64,000 bases of DNA from Ruminococcus sp. YRD2003 (GTDB taxonomy: Bacteria > Bacillota > Clostridia > Oscillospirales > Ruminococcaceae): NCBI GenBank assembly GCA_900109435.1, contig FNZT01000003.1, positions 62,001 through 126,000 of the forward strand, read 5' to 3'. Positions within the stretch are counted from its first letter, which is position 1. Every line of letters starts with the position of its first letter. Below the pieces are notes generated by a model. It did not search any database. It was not told the origin of the DNA and was given only the letters and a program-made list of their open reading frames with translations. Shown piece by piece: positions 31,615-39,671 of this stretch. A program made the position numbers and the translations under genes.

Positions 31615-31675
31615 AGAATCTTTCCTTTCTTTATTCGATAGCATGGGATCAAGGGACGAGCCGTCCGAGAGAACG

Positions 31676-32563
31676 TCATTTGAAGACGATCTCGTATTTA
31701 TTCAGGATAAAAGCGGGATTATACGATAGTTTTGCTTTGCGAAGCCCCTCGAGCCCGAGGTCCTCTTCGCGGTTGATATATTTATGCCCCTCTGTGGCGG
31801 AGCAGACAAACAAATTGTTGATACCTGCGTATATACCGTTGTAGGACGTATCTGCTTTTTCAATGTGGACACAGAAGGTCTCCGAATTGAGATGCTCACC
31901 AATTGTAAGCGCACATATCTTACCGTCGATTCGTATTATACCGCCTTTGAGCCCGAGCTCCTCAAAATGTGAGAAATAGGTGTTTATAGCGAATTGTTCA
32001 GCTATGAAGCTGTGGTCAATCAAGTTTTTTGAGTTGTACTGCTCAGTCAAAAAGTAAATGCAGTCGTCGAAGTCGTGCTCGGTGATAGGGGAATACTCGT
32101 AGTCAAGCTCCTTAAATCGGGCGAGATGATTCCTCTTAGCGTGAAATTTCTTTCCCGCAAGCTCGGCAAGGTCTGAGCGAAGATAAATGTAATCGGAGTT
32201 GTCACGGTCGAGCTCAGCTGTGAATTGGTCGGGGTAGAGCTCAGTGAGAAGCGGCAGAGTCTTATCTGTGAGGCCGAACATAACGAGCGGAAAACCGAGA
32301 GATTCGGAGTGCCTCCGCATTTCGTCTATAACTTCGCGGTAGTCACCTCGGCCTGCGGGGAGGATATAGCACGGAGGTTTGGTGTTGTCATTGAACGAAG
32401 CGCAGATGTAGAAGTTCTTGTAAAATGCAATCTTGGAGTTTGCAAGTCTGCGCCAAGCGAGATTATTGGCAAAGCTGTACTCGCAGCCCATGAAATCGGA
32501 TATCTCAAGTGCTTTGTTTATACGTTCCTTGTCTGAAATGGCAATTTCTCTGAATTCGAGCAT
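31676..32563 (-). CDS. DUF2156 protein (phosphatidylglycerol lysyltransferase-like domain)
   Basis: A 295-residue soluble protein with two GNAT-like subdomains, as in the C-terminal catalytic part of MprF (aminoacyl transfer to membrane lipids). Signature-like pieces: YSFANNLAWRRLANSKIAFY at the N-terminus, and GLKGGIIRIDGKICALTIGE (about 204-223) and CSATEGHKYINREEDLGLEGL near the end. It lacks the membrane domain of MprF, so its acceptor is unclear. It is adjacent to thyX (one base between), same strand. Confidence 0.87.
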   Translation of the reverse strand: MLEFREIAISDKERINKALEISDFMGCEYSFANNLAWRRLANSKIAFYKNFYICASFNDNTKPPCYILPAGRGDYREVIDEMRRHSESLGFPLVMFGLTDKTLPLLTELYPDQFTAELDRDNSDYIYLRSDLAELAGKKFHAKRNHLARFKELDYEYSPITEHDFDDCIYFLTEQYNSKNLIDHSFIAEQFAINTYFSHFEELGLKGGIIRIDGKICALTIGEHLNSETFCVHIEKADTSYNGIYAGINNLFVCSATEGHKYINREEDLGLEGLRKAKLSYNPAFILNKYEIVFK

Positions 32564-33343
32564 TTACGCCTCCGATTTGTCTGCAAGAGCCTTGTAGTGA
32601 GCCTGTACCTCTTTCATCTTACCGCAGGTCATCTTGCCCTCGGGACATTTTCCCTTGGCAACGCATGACGGTCCCGCATACGCAAAGATATGGGGGGCTA
32701 CCTCAAGACAAAGACGCAGCATTTCTTCCGCAACTGCCCTTATTTCCCATTGAGCACGGTTACAGCACCTGTGCTCAAAGAAATTGAAAAGCGAGCGAAC
32801 ATTCATAGTCACGACTATTTTTGTTTCACAAGCGTTCGGCAGGACGAATCTTGCGTCCTCGTTTGCAAGCTTCCGAGCCTTGGAGGCGGCTGACTTTTCG
32901 TCCATACCCTCGCTGATAAAGCGAGCTGTATGGCTTGCAGTGAGGAGGTCGGCGATTTTATCATAACTTGCTGTGAGCTCCTGCATCGTGCGGTCGAATT
33001 CAGCCTTGGCTTCGGGCAGAGCCTCTATTTCGGGAGGAGTGATGAACTCAAACCCGTTTTCGTTGACGTAACGCTGGCTTTTCTGACTATATGAAGCTAT
33101 ACGGTGACGAACGAGCTGGTGTGAACAAGCTCGTGAGATACCTTCTATACCGAAGGTGAAGCTTGTGTGCTCCATAACGCTTTCGTGACCTATGGAAGCG
33201 AGCATTTCAATGAAGCTCGCGGTCTTTTCTTCTGTAAGTCCGTCCCTCAGTGAGCCTATATCGCTGCTTGAATAGCAGAGCTTCGCGGCAGTTGCTACCA
33301 GTTTTTCAGGCTCGGGAGTATGTGCCAAAAGGATTACCTTCAT
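32564..33343 (-). CDS. thyX: FAD-dependent thymidylate synthase ThyX
   Basis: A 259-residue flavoenzyme making dTMP from dUMP with methylene-THF and reduced FAD. The ThyX motif RHRxxSxxxxSxR is present as RHRIASYSQKSQRY (about 79-92); the His/Arg residues for FAD binding recur in FFEHRCCNRAQWEIR. ThyX bearers usually lack ThyA; none is seen here. It uses dUMP from the dcd pathway and folate from glyA. First gene of a minus-strand run with promoter at 33375-33403. Confidence 0.96.
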   Translation of the reverse strand: MKVILLAHTPEPEKLVATAAKLCYSSSDIGSLRDGLTEEKTASFIEMLASIGHESVMEHTSFTFGIEGISRACSHQLVRHRIASYSQKSQRYVNENGFEFITPPEIEALPEAKAEFDRTMQELTASYDKIADLLTASHTARFISEGMDEKSAASKARKLANEDARFVLPNACETKIVVTMNVRSLFNFFEHRCCNRAQWEIRAVAEEMLRLCLEVAPHIFAYAGPSCVAKGKCPEGKMTCGKMKEVQAHYKALADKSEA

Positions 33344-33374
33344 TTATAACACCTTCTTAAACGCATATATTATT

Positions 33375-33403
33375 ATTTTATCATTTTTTAGGCTTGAAGT
33401 CAA
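33375..33403 (-). promoter_or_regulatory. thyX operon promoter
   Basis: On the minus strand TTGACT, 17 bases, TAAAAT, about 32 bases before the ATG. Confidence 0.6.
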
Positions 33404-33420
33404 GGAAAAAGCAAAAAATA

Positions 33421-33488
33421 ATAAAACAGGGACAGATTCAGGCTGCTCTCTCTAACGGAAATGTCGTGCTACTGATACTGTCCCTGTT
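33421..33488 (-). terminator. Terminator of the MBL-fold lipoprotein gene
   Basis: On the minus strand AACAGGGACAG, 42-base branched loop, CTGTCCCTGTT, then TTATTATTTTTT. The loop contains TTTCCGTTAGAGAGAGCAGC, almost the same as the loop of the unrelated hairpin at 63120-63180. Confidence 0.78.
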
Positions 33489-33496
33489 CATTATAA

Positions 33497-34360
33497 TTAC
33501 TTTTCGGGAGTTACGGCAATTGTTTTTCCGTCACTCACAGCGGTGATCCTGCCGTTGAAGCAGGTCGAAAAAAAGGTTATATTACGATTGTTAAGCTGTT
33601 TTTGCACAGTTCCGGCGAAGTCCTCCTTTGCAGTACACACGACCGCATATTCCGGAGTAACAGCATCGAGAAAGTCACCGAGGTTTGCTAATTTCCTTCC
33701 GTGGTATGGGACCTTCAGCAGATCACAGTCACCGATATCCATTATCTCGCCGAGCCTCGCTTCCATTGCATCGCCTGTGAAAAGCATTGTGATGTCATTG
33801 TCGACCACCTTTGTCACAAGTGAGAAGTCGTTGTCGTTGTTTACACCGTAGTTTTTCTTATCCGGAGCATCGACAGTGAATTCTATCCCGTCGAGCTCGA
33901 AGGACATATCCTCAGTGACGAGCTGAGGAGTTATTTCTTTTTCCTTCATAGCGGCGATATACTTGTCGACTTCTTCGCTTTGCTGGTTATGGTCGGGGCC
34001 GAGAATGTTTTTGACATTGAGATTCTTAATGACCTTCCCTGCTCCTCCGACATGGTCTTTGTCGTAGTGAGTAATGATGAGGTAGTCAACGGTATCACGT
34101 TCTCTTTCTTCAAGGAATGAGATTATCTGCTTGGCGTCACCTTTTTCGCCGCAGTCGATGAGAACCGTGCTGTTTTCACTTAGAAGAACGATAGCGTCAG
34201 CCTTTCCGACATTGAGGAATGTCACTTCAAGGCCTGAGACTTCACCGTAAGTAGCTGGCTCTGAACTCACAGAGGATGATGGAGCCTCTTTATCGCAGGC
34301 GACTGCTGTAAGCATTAGCGCTGCTGAGAGCAGCGGGATGATTTTTTTAGTGAACATCAT
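33497..34360 (-). CDS. ComEC/Rec2-C-terminal-like metallo-beta-lactamase-fold lipoprotein
   Basis: A 287-residue exported hydrolase. Type II signal peptide with lipobox TAVAC (Cys22). The metallo-beta-lactamase domain begins LEVTFLNVGKADAIVLL with metal motif THYDKDHVGG (HxxxDH, about residues 97-106) and LFTGDA (Asp ligand, about 193-198). Stand-alone relatives of the ComEC hydrolase domain act on nucleotides or DNA at the surface, but this substrate is unknown. Monocistronic, with its own terminator. Confidence 0.9.
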   Translation of the reverse strand: MMFTKKIIPLLSAALMLTAVACDKEAPSSSVSSEPATYGEVSGLEVTFLNVGKADAIVLLSENSTVLIDCGEKGDAKQIISFLEERERDTVDYLIITHYDKDHVGGAGKVIKNLNVKNILGPDHNQQSEEVDKYIAAMKEKEITPQLVTEDMSFELDGIEFTVDAPDKKNYGVNNDNDFSLVTKVVDNDITMLFTGDAMEARLGEIMDIGDCDLLKVPYHGRKLANLGDFLDAVTPEYAVVCTAKEDFAGTVQKQLNNRNITFFSTCFNGRITAVSDGKTIAVTPEK

Positions 34361-34423
34361 ATCACCGACCTTAATGAATTATCCTCCCGTTCTGAGCATA
34401 TAATTTCTCTGGGAGGGAAATGA

Positions 34424-35566
34424 ATGAAAAGAATTATGGTGCTGCTGGCGGCAGTTTATGCTTTGACGGGCTGTATGCCGCAGACAAATGAGATGGACTC
34501 CGGCTCGGAAACACCTCTTGTTTATGAGAGCGATGCTCCCGATAAAGGGACAAAAGGCTATATACCGCTGAATTATACAAATCAAACTGCATTATGGATA
34601 CCATATATGCGTTTTGCAGACATATTACAAGGCAAGAGTGAGGAAGAATATCGGAAGGAACTGTCATTGCTCCTGGATGATGCTGTAAAACAGGGGATAA
34701 ATACGGTTTATTTCCACGTGCATCCGAACGGTGATTCATACTACAGGTCTGATATTTTTCCGCGGGGCACCTATTGGGACGGAGAGTATGACCCTCTCGC
34801 TATAGCTGTCGGGGAGGCTCACTCACGCGGAATATCGCTCCATGCATGGCTGAATCCGCTGCGAATGCAAACGGAGGAGCAGATGTCAGAACTGTCGGAC
34901 AGTTTTATTCCAAAGCAGTGGGCGGATTCCGGGAACGGCTATATACGCCTCGTGGGTGAACGCTGGTATCTTGTACCTGTGTACGAAGAAGTGCGAAGCT
35001 TGATAAATTCTGCCGCCGAGGAGATACTCGCTGATTATGAGGTAGACGGCATACATATCGACGATTATTTTTATCCGACTTCCGATGCTTCTTTCGACGA
35101 GGAGGCTTTTGCTGCAAGCGGAGCGTCAGACCTTGCACAGTGGCGGCGTGACAACGTGACCGAGATGGTCAGGTCTATGCGAGAGACCGTTCATTCGCAC
35201 GGCAGCCGTTATAAATTCGGCATAAGTCCTCAGGGCAATATAAGCTCGAATCGCGACAAGCTGTACGCAGATGTTGAGCTGTGGAGCAGTGATACAGCCT
35301 ATTGCGACTATATCGTCCCTCAGCTATATTTCGGCTTCAAGAACGAGACCTGTCCGTTTGAACCTACTCTTCGGCGTTGGGAGGAGCTTACAGCTGACAG
35401 CGGCGTATCACTTATAGTCGGGCTTGCAGAGTACAAACTCGGCAAGGAGGACATCTGGGCAGGGGAGAGCGGACGCGATGAATGGCTCACTTCGTCCGAT
35501 ATACTTGAGCGACAGGTCGAACTTGTCAAGACTTCGTCCGCCGATGGTTATGCTTTTTACAGATGA
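34424..35566 (+). CDS. GHL10/DUF187 family glycoside-hydrolase-like lipoprotein, C-terminus cut short
   Basis: A 380-residue surface TIM-barrel protein. Lipobox LTGC (Cys17). The barrel contains YFHVHPNGDSYYRSDIFPRG, DGIHIDDYFYPT (two Asp in the active cleft, about 206-217) and FGISPQGNISSNRDKLYADV. GHL10 relatives may cleave peptidoglycan or other glycans. Homologues normally extend past the strand FALYRYxSLF; here the chain stops right at YAFYR with TGA, and a repeat copy begins 24 bases later on the other strand. Truncation by mutation or by repeat insertion is likely, though the barrel is almost whole. Confidence 0.85.
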   Translation: MKRIMVLLAAVYALTGCMPQTNEMDSGSETPLVYESDAPDKGTKGYIPLNYTNQTALWIPYMRFADILQGKSEEEYRKELSLLLDDAVKQGINTVYFHVHPNGDSYYRSDIFPRGTYWDGEYDPLAIAVGEAHSRGISLHAWLNPLRMQTEEQMSELSDSFIPKQWADSGNGYIRLVGERWYLVPVYEEVRSLINSAAEEILADYEVDGIHIDDYFYPTSDASFDEEAFAASGASDLAQWRRDNVTEMVRSMRETVHSHGSRYKFGISPQGNISSNRDKLYADVELWSSDTAYCDYIVPQLYFGFKNETCPFEPTLRRWEELTADSGVSLIVGLAEYKLGKEDIWAGESGRDEWLTSSDILERQVELVKTSSADGYAFYR

Positions 35567-35589
35567 TCTGTTTCAAAAAGTGGAGTGAT

Positions 35590-35685
35590 CTGTGCGCTTC
35601 CCTTAACGGAAAAGTGGGCTACCGAGCCGTAATTATGCGTTACGTATTCGGTAGCCCACGAAACTGCCCGAGGGGGCTCCTCTCA
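35590..35685 (-). repeat. Interspersed 3'-UTR repeat, copy D
   Basis: On the minus strand AGGAGCCCCCTCGGGC, GTGGGCTACCGA...CTCGGTAGCCCAC, then TTTTCCGTTAAGGGAAGCG, near-identical to copy B. It lies 15 bases past the GH9 stop codon and in its sense direction, and 24 bases past the convergent GHL10 stop. Confidence 0.88.
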
Positions 35686-35699
35686 CTTCGTTTATTACT

Positions 35700-38123
35700 T
35701 TATTTCTTGTAGGATACAGGCAGGTCAGATGCCTTATAAATGCCCGAATCGACCTGCTGGATAGTGTATGCGTCCTTTGCAGTTACGCCATCACCGTTGT
35801 CGAATATATCAGCATTCACGAGACCCTGCGGCTTCAGACCGTACTTGTCCTTATTGCCGAGATGCTGGAGTATCGCAACTGCATCCGCGATACTTACTTT
35901 GTTGTCAACGTTCGCATCGCCGTAAAGAGTAGCGTCGGAAGCGGAGCCGCTATTCTTATCGGTAGTGGTGGACGCAGCTTCTGATGTTGTACTGACGGGA
36001 GGAGAGAGAGGCTCTCCTGTAGTAGTTGTGGTCGAAACGGCAGTCGTTGTCGCAGAGGTTGTCTTTGTAGTGGAGGTAGTTGTGGTTATGGGCTTTATAT
36101 CACCTGTACCGCCCATACCGTCAGCCTTGGTGCCGTCAGGCTCTTCACCGAAGTAGAGCTCGCCGTTGATGTAAACAGGAACATAAGGGGAAACAACGCC
36201 CTTAGATGAACCGTCATCGCCTTTAGTGGTCTTGCCGAGGTCTTTGGCGGAGAAGTCATTGGTAGAATCCCAGCCGCTGCCGTAATCGGGCATAACGAGC
36301 GCGAGAAGTATCTCGCACTGCTGCATACCTTCGGAGATAGGAAGAACAGCTCTTCCATCGGGAAGGGTAACTTCGATGTAGTAGATATCACCGCTATACT
36401 GGACAGGCTTGGATATCTCAGCGGGAGTAACGCCGCTGTACATCTTTGACTGGTCGCGGTCGCAGCGGATAACAAGGTCTTCGGGCTTTTTGCCAAGTGC
36501 GATAACTTCGCTGAGGTCCATATAGTAGCGGAAAGAGATGTTGTCCTGAACTCTTGCGGGCCAAGCGGAGTGGTTCGTTATCTTGAAGCTGACAGTCTGT
36601 CCGCTGGAATCAGCCCCCTTGGAAAGAGTCTCAACGTAGAACTCGGGACCGTCGTGAGCTTCCTTCTGTGGGAAGTCAGGGTCCTTGGTACCGCCGTATT
36701 TGTCAACCATTTTGCAAAGCATAGCTGTGAAGCCTGCGTTGTAGTCTGTCGCTACCTCGTTGTTGATATAGTTCTGTCTGTCGTCCTCATATGCGCCGGT
36801 CTGTGTGGGACCGCCAACGAGTGCGCCGTAAAGGATATGACGGTTCGTTGCGGGGATAGCAAGGTCGTTTTTCCACGAGCCGTGGGCTGTACGGTGGTGA
36901 GGATTCTTGGGATAGTCGCTGCCGTAACCGCAGAGATAGCTGAAATTATCAGGGTTGTCACCGAGAGCGTAATTGACCTGAGTCTCAGCGAATTCCTGAT
37001 ACTTGGAGTTATCCTGTCCCTTGAATATGGTATCGCTTGCAACTTCTGCGAGGAAAGCGGTTGTGTTGGCATATCTGAGGCAGCCCCAGTCGGTAAGCCA
37101 GCGGAATCCGCCGGGGAGTATCTTGGCTTCGTCACCGTTGACCCAGCGGTCAAGGTGCTTTTTAACGTGTGCGATGTATGTGGAATCTTCGGTGTTTATA
37201 GCATAGAGCAGCATAGCACCCTGCATATTGTCGTCCCAGCAGTGACTCCAGCCGTATGCGAGAGTGTCACCTTCGCCGAGCATCTTGCTCAGATTCGGGA
37301 TATAACCTTTTGCGTCAGCAAGGTAGGCATCATCGCCCGTAGCAATATAGAGCCAGTTAGCGGCATAGAAGAGCTCATCATAGAAGTGGCTGGACTGGTA
37401 GAAGCCCTGTGCGTCAGAGTCGTTATAATAGGAGTCACTCGGATTTGTTTTTGCTATCTTGTAGATGTTCTGAGCGTGCTTGAGGTAGCCTGCACGTTTT
37501 GCGTCGTCGGTGTGACCGTCAAGAGCCGCATAGCCTGCTGCCAGAGCGGCAGCCATTTCGCCGAATACAGCGGAGCAGCCCTTTGATGACTTGAGTATAG
37601 CACGTGCATCTGCAACGCTGTGACCATTGTCTTCCATACCGTACTCTATAAGACCGACGGGGCCCCACCAAGTATGGTCGTCCTTTCCGATACCGACCTG
37701 ATACACCACTTCATCACCGAGATCACAGGCAGCAAGATAATCCATTACGAATTCAACATTGTTGGCGTACTGCTTCATAAGACCCGTTTTTTCAAGTCCG
37801 TCAGGATACTGGTACATACCCCAGGCAAGCATAGAAGCCGAGTAAGCCATAGGAAGGTTGAATTTAACGTGGTCGCCCGCGTCGTACCAGCCGCCGAGTA
37901 TTTCGTCGGACATAGTGGAATCGGTCTTCCACTCGACTCTGTTCCACTCGGGGAGCGGACCTGCCTGCTGTACCTCGTAGAAAAACAGAGACTTGTCAAG
38001 TGCGTCTGCGTAGTTCTGCTCCGATGCGGCATTTGCGCCTGCGGGAGCAGCAGGGGCAGTGAATGTCAGGCACGTTGCAGCAACAGCCGCGGACATAACT
38101 CCCGAGATCATTTTTTTGATCAT
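35700..38123 (-). CDS. Cellulosomal endoglucanase, GH9-CBM3-dockerin
   Basis: An 807-residue secreted cellulase. Signal peptide (1-33); GH9 (alpha/alpha)6 barrel (about 37-475) with catalytic base D81/D84 in GGWYDAGDHVKFNLPMA and general acid E456 in NNEVATDYNAGF; a CBM3c-like module (about 490-655) fused directly, which in related enzymes feeds the cellulose chain into the active site (processive endoglucanase); a long Thr-rich linker (about 665-725); a C-terminal type I dockerin (about 733-800: LYGDANVDNKVSIADAV and GDGVTAKDAYTIQQV). It should sit in a cellulosome. ATG followed by a canonical signal. Repeat copy D lies in its 3' UTR. Confidence 0.95.
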   Translation of the reverse strand: MIKKMISGVMSAAVAATCLTFTAPAAPAGANAASEQNYADALDKSLFFYEVQQAGPLPEWNRVEWKTDSTMSDEILGGWYDAGDHVKFNLPMAYSASMLAWGMYQYPDGLEKTGLMKQYANNVEFVMDYLAACDLGDEVVYQVGIGKDDHTWWGPVGLIEYGMEDNGHSVADARAILKSSKGCSAVFGEMAAALAAGYAALDGHTDDAKRAGYLKHAQNIYKIAKTNPSDSYYNDSDAQGFYQSSHFYDELFYAANWLYIATGDDAYLADAKGYIPNLSKMLGEGDTLAYGWSHCWDDNMQGAMLLYAINTEDSTYIAHVKKHLDRWVNGDEAKILPGGFRWLTDWGCLRYANTTAFLAEVASDTIFKGQDNSKYQEFAETQVNYALGDNPDNFSYLCGYGSDYPKNPHHRTAHGSWKNDLAIPATNRHILYGALVGGPTQTGAYEDDRQNYINNEVATDYNAGFTAMLCKMVDKYGGTKDPDFPQKEAHDGPEFYVETLSKGADSSGQTVSFKITNHSAWPARVQDNISFRYYMDLSEVIALGKKPEDLVIRCDRDQSKMYSGVTPAEISKPVQYSGDIYYIEVTLPDGRAVLPISEGMQQCEILLALVMPDYGSGWDSTNDFSAKDLGKTTKGDDGSSKGVVSPYVPVYINGELYFGEEPDGTKADGMGGTGDIKPITTTTSTTKTTSATTTAVSTTTTTGEPLSPPVSTTSEAASTTTDKNSGSASDATLYGDANVDNKVSIADAVAILQHLGNKDKYGLKPQGLVNADIFDNGDGVTAKDAYTIQQVDSGIYKASDLPVSYKK

Positions 38124-38204
38124 TGTTGGTTTTCTCCTCTCAAAAATATAGTCGAAACATCATTGGGAAGCTTTGACAGTGCAGCAAGCTCCCATACACA
38201 ATTT

Positions 38205-38233
38205 ATTGTAGCACATTTTCAACAAAACGTCAA
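38205..38233 (-). promoter_or_regulatory. GH9 promoter
   Basis: On the minus strand TTGACG, 17 bases, TACAAT, about 75 bases before the ATG. Between it and the divergent gene at 38685 (38234-38684) I see no gene. This stretch holds a TTTCAGTTTCACTGAAA palindrome near 38524 and two TCTGTGCAAA direct repeats near 38581 and 38613. Confidence 0.55.
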
Positions 38234-38684
38234 GCGTTTTATATATAAAGTCTGACCGTTTTTTGCGAGAATAGTCATACTATGCCTAATATTATATTCT
38301 TATATTCTTAAAACAATCTTTATACAATCCGTCAAAGATTTTCAGCTGCATCTTCAGCAAAAGCCTTGTGAGGTGTTTCTCTGATTTTTTTCTCGGTAAT
38401 CTTGACATTTTCACTAACGTGTCGTAAAATAAAACTAAAGGCAACACTTAACAAAGATCGTGCTGAATCTGCACAGTGAGATTTTTCGTCAGATCGTATA
38501 GATAGATCGCTGGCACATCGGTCTTTCAGTTTCACTGAAACCTCCCCCCGATCGGGTGGAAAACACGTATGTCAAGAGATTTCTGTGCAAAATGACGTAC
38601 AATATCCAAGCAGATTCTGTGCAAAGCCGTAAGGCGGTCTTTCTGCGGTATTGCTTAATGGATTTTTAAGATGGAGGATGTAAT

Positions 38685-39572
38685 ATGAGTAAAAAATCGG
38701 GAGTAGGTATCAATCTGATATTCTTAGTGCTCGTACTTCTGCTTATCGGAACACTTGTCTGCATAGGCGGTTATGCATATTTCCATGAGGCTGAGCACGA
38801 AGCAAAGCCGGCTTCTGCTCCGAAAGCATTAACGACTACAGAGACTTCTTCTGCTGTAACTTCTGTGACTGCGACTGTCAGCTCGATGACAACTACTACT
38901 GCTACTGCTGCAACAACAACTACTGCTTCGACAGTGAAAATAAGCAGGCTTGAGTATCATGGCTTCAACGAGACGATAACGGAGAATAATTCCGATATAA
39001 AGTATATACTTTCCTCCGAAGACAGCGGTGACATTCTGCACATTTACAACGGTGACAGATGGACTGTCAGTGATTTTAGAGACAGTTCCGTTGCTTCCGT
39101 CAGCAAGGACAAGGACGCATCTTCATTTAATAAGTATATAAACAGCGAATATGTAACAGAAAGCAAGTCTGACATCGGTATTTCCGCGGAAATAAAGGAC
39201 GGGAAGACTCTTGCTGTCAAGAGCTTCGGCGGTGAGTGCACAGAGCTGAAGATAGTATCCAATAATGATAAATATGCAGAAATAAGTTACAAAGCCGACA
39301 CAAAGAAGGGAACACTCGAGGCTGATCTCACAGACGGCTCCTTCCTGAATGGTTTATACTTTATCCACGGCGAATATACCGAAGGAGGCAAAACATATCC
39401 GCTGAATACATATCTCTTCGTCAACTGCAAATCGGATGACGAGAAGGATTTTCATTATTATCTTTGCAGTCTTAAACAGGAGAGAGAGGCTGATGTCACG
39501 TCGACATCCGATACAGAGCCGACGTCGGAGCCGACTACAGTCTCTGCCGAAACAACAACTACTGCTGCCTGA
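38685..39572 (+). CDS. Membrane-anchored extracytoplasmic protein, 295 aa
   Basis: Short basic N-terminus, one hydrophobic segment (about 8-30), then a Thr/Ala/Ser-rich linker (about 45-88), a ~185-residue beta-rich acidic domain of unknown function (90-270), and a second Thr/Ser/Glu tail (DTEPTSEPTTVSAETTTTAA). No recognised motif; the alternating charged beta-strands suggest an immunoglobulin-like or lipocalin-like fold, which is a guess. ATG after GGAGG. A clostripain-like protease gene follows in the same direction with its own promoter. Confidence 0.78.
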   Translation: MSKKSGVGINLIFLVLVLLLIGTLVCIGGYAYFHEAEHEAKPASAPKALTTTETSSAVTSVTATVSSMTTTTATAATTTTASTVKISRLEYHGFNETITENNSDIKYILSSEDSGDILHIYNGDRWTVSDFRDSSVASVSKDKDASSFNKYINSEYVTESKSDIGISAEIKDGKTLAVKSFGGECTELKIVSNNDKYAEISYKADTKKGTLEADLTDGSFLNGLYFIHGEYTEGGKTYPLNTYLFVNCKSDDEKDFHYYLCSLKQEREADVTSTSDTEPTSEPTTVSAETTTTAA

Positions 39573-39587
39573 CATTACGGTTTGTAC

Positions 39588-39616
39588 TTGACAAGCTTAC
39601 CGTATTAGTGTAAAAT
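39588..39616 (+). promoter_or_regulatory. Promoter of the clostripain-like gene
   Basis: TTGACA, 17 bases, TAAAAT, 56 bases before the ATG. Confidence 0.65.
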
Positions 39617-39671
39617 GAAAAAGAAGTAAACATTATGTAAATCATATAAGAATCTTTACAGGAGGAATATA

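Noticed and set aside
36570..37586. 338-codon plus-strand frame inside the GH9 gene
   Set aside because: Exact antisense of a confidently assigned cellulase; Val/Cys-rich composition typical of reverse-frame reading.
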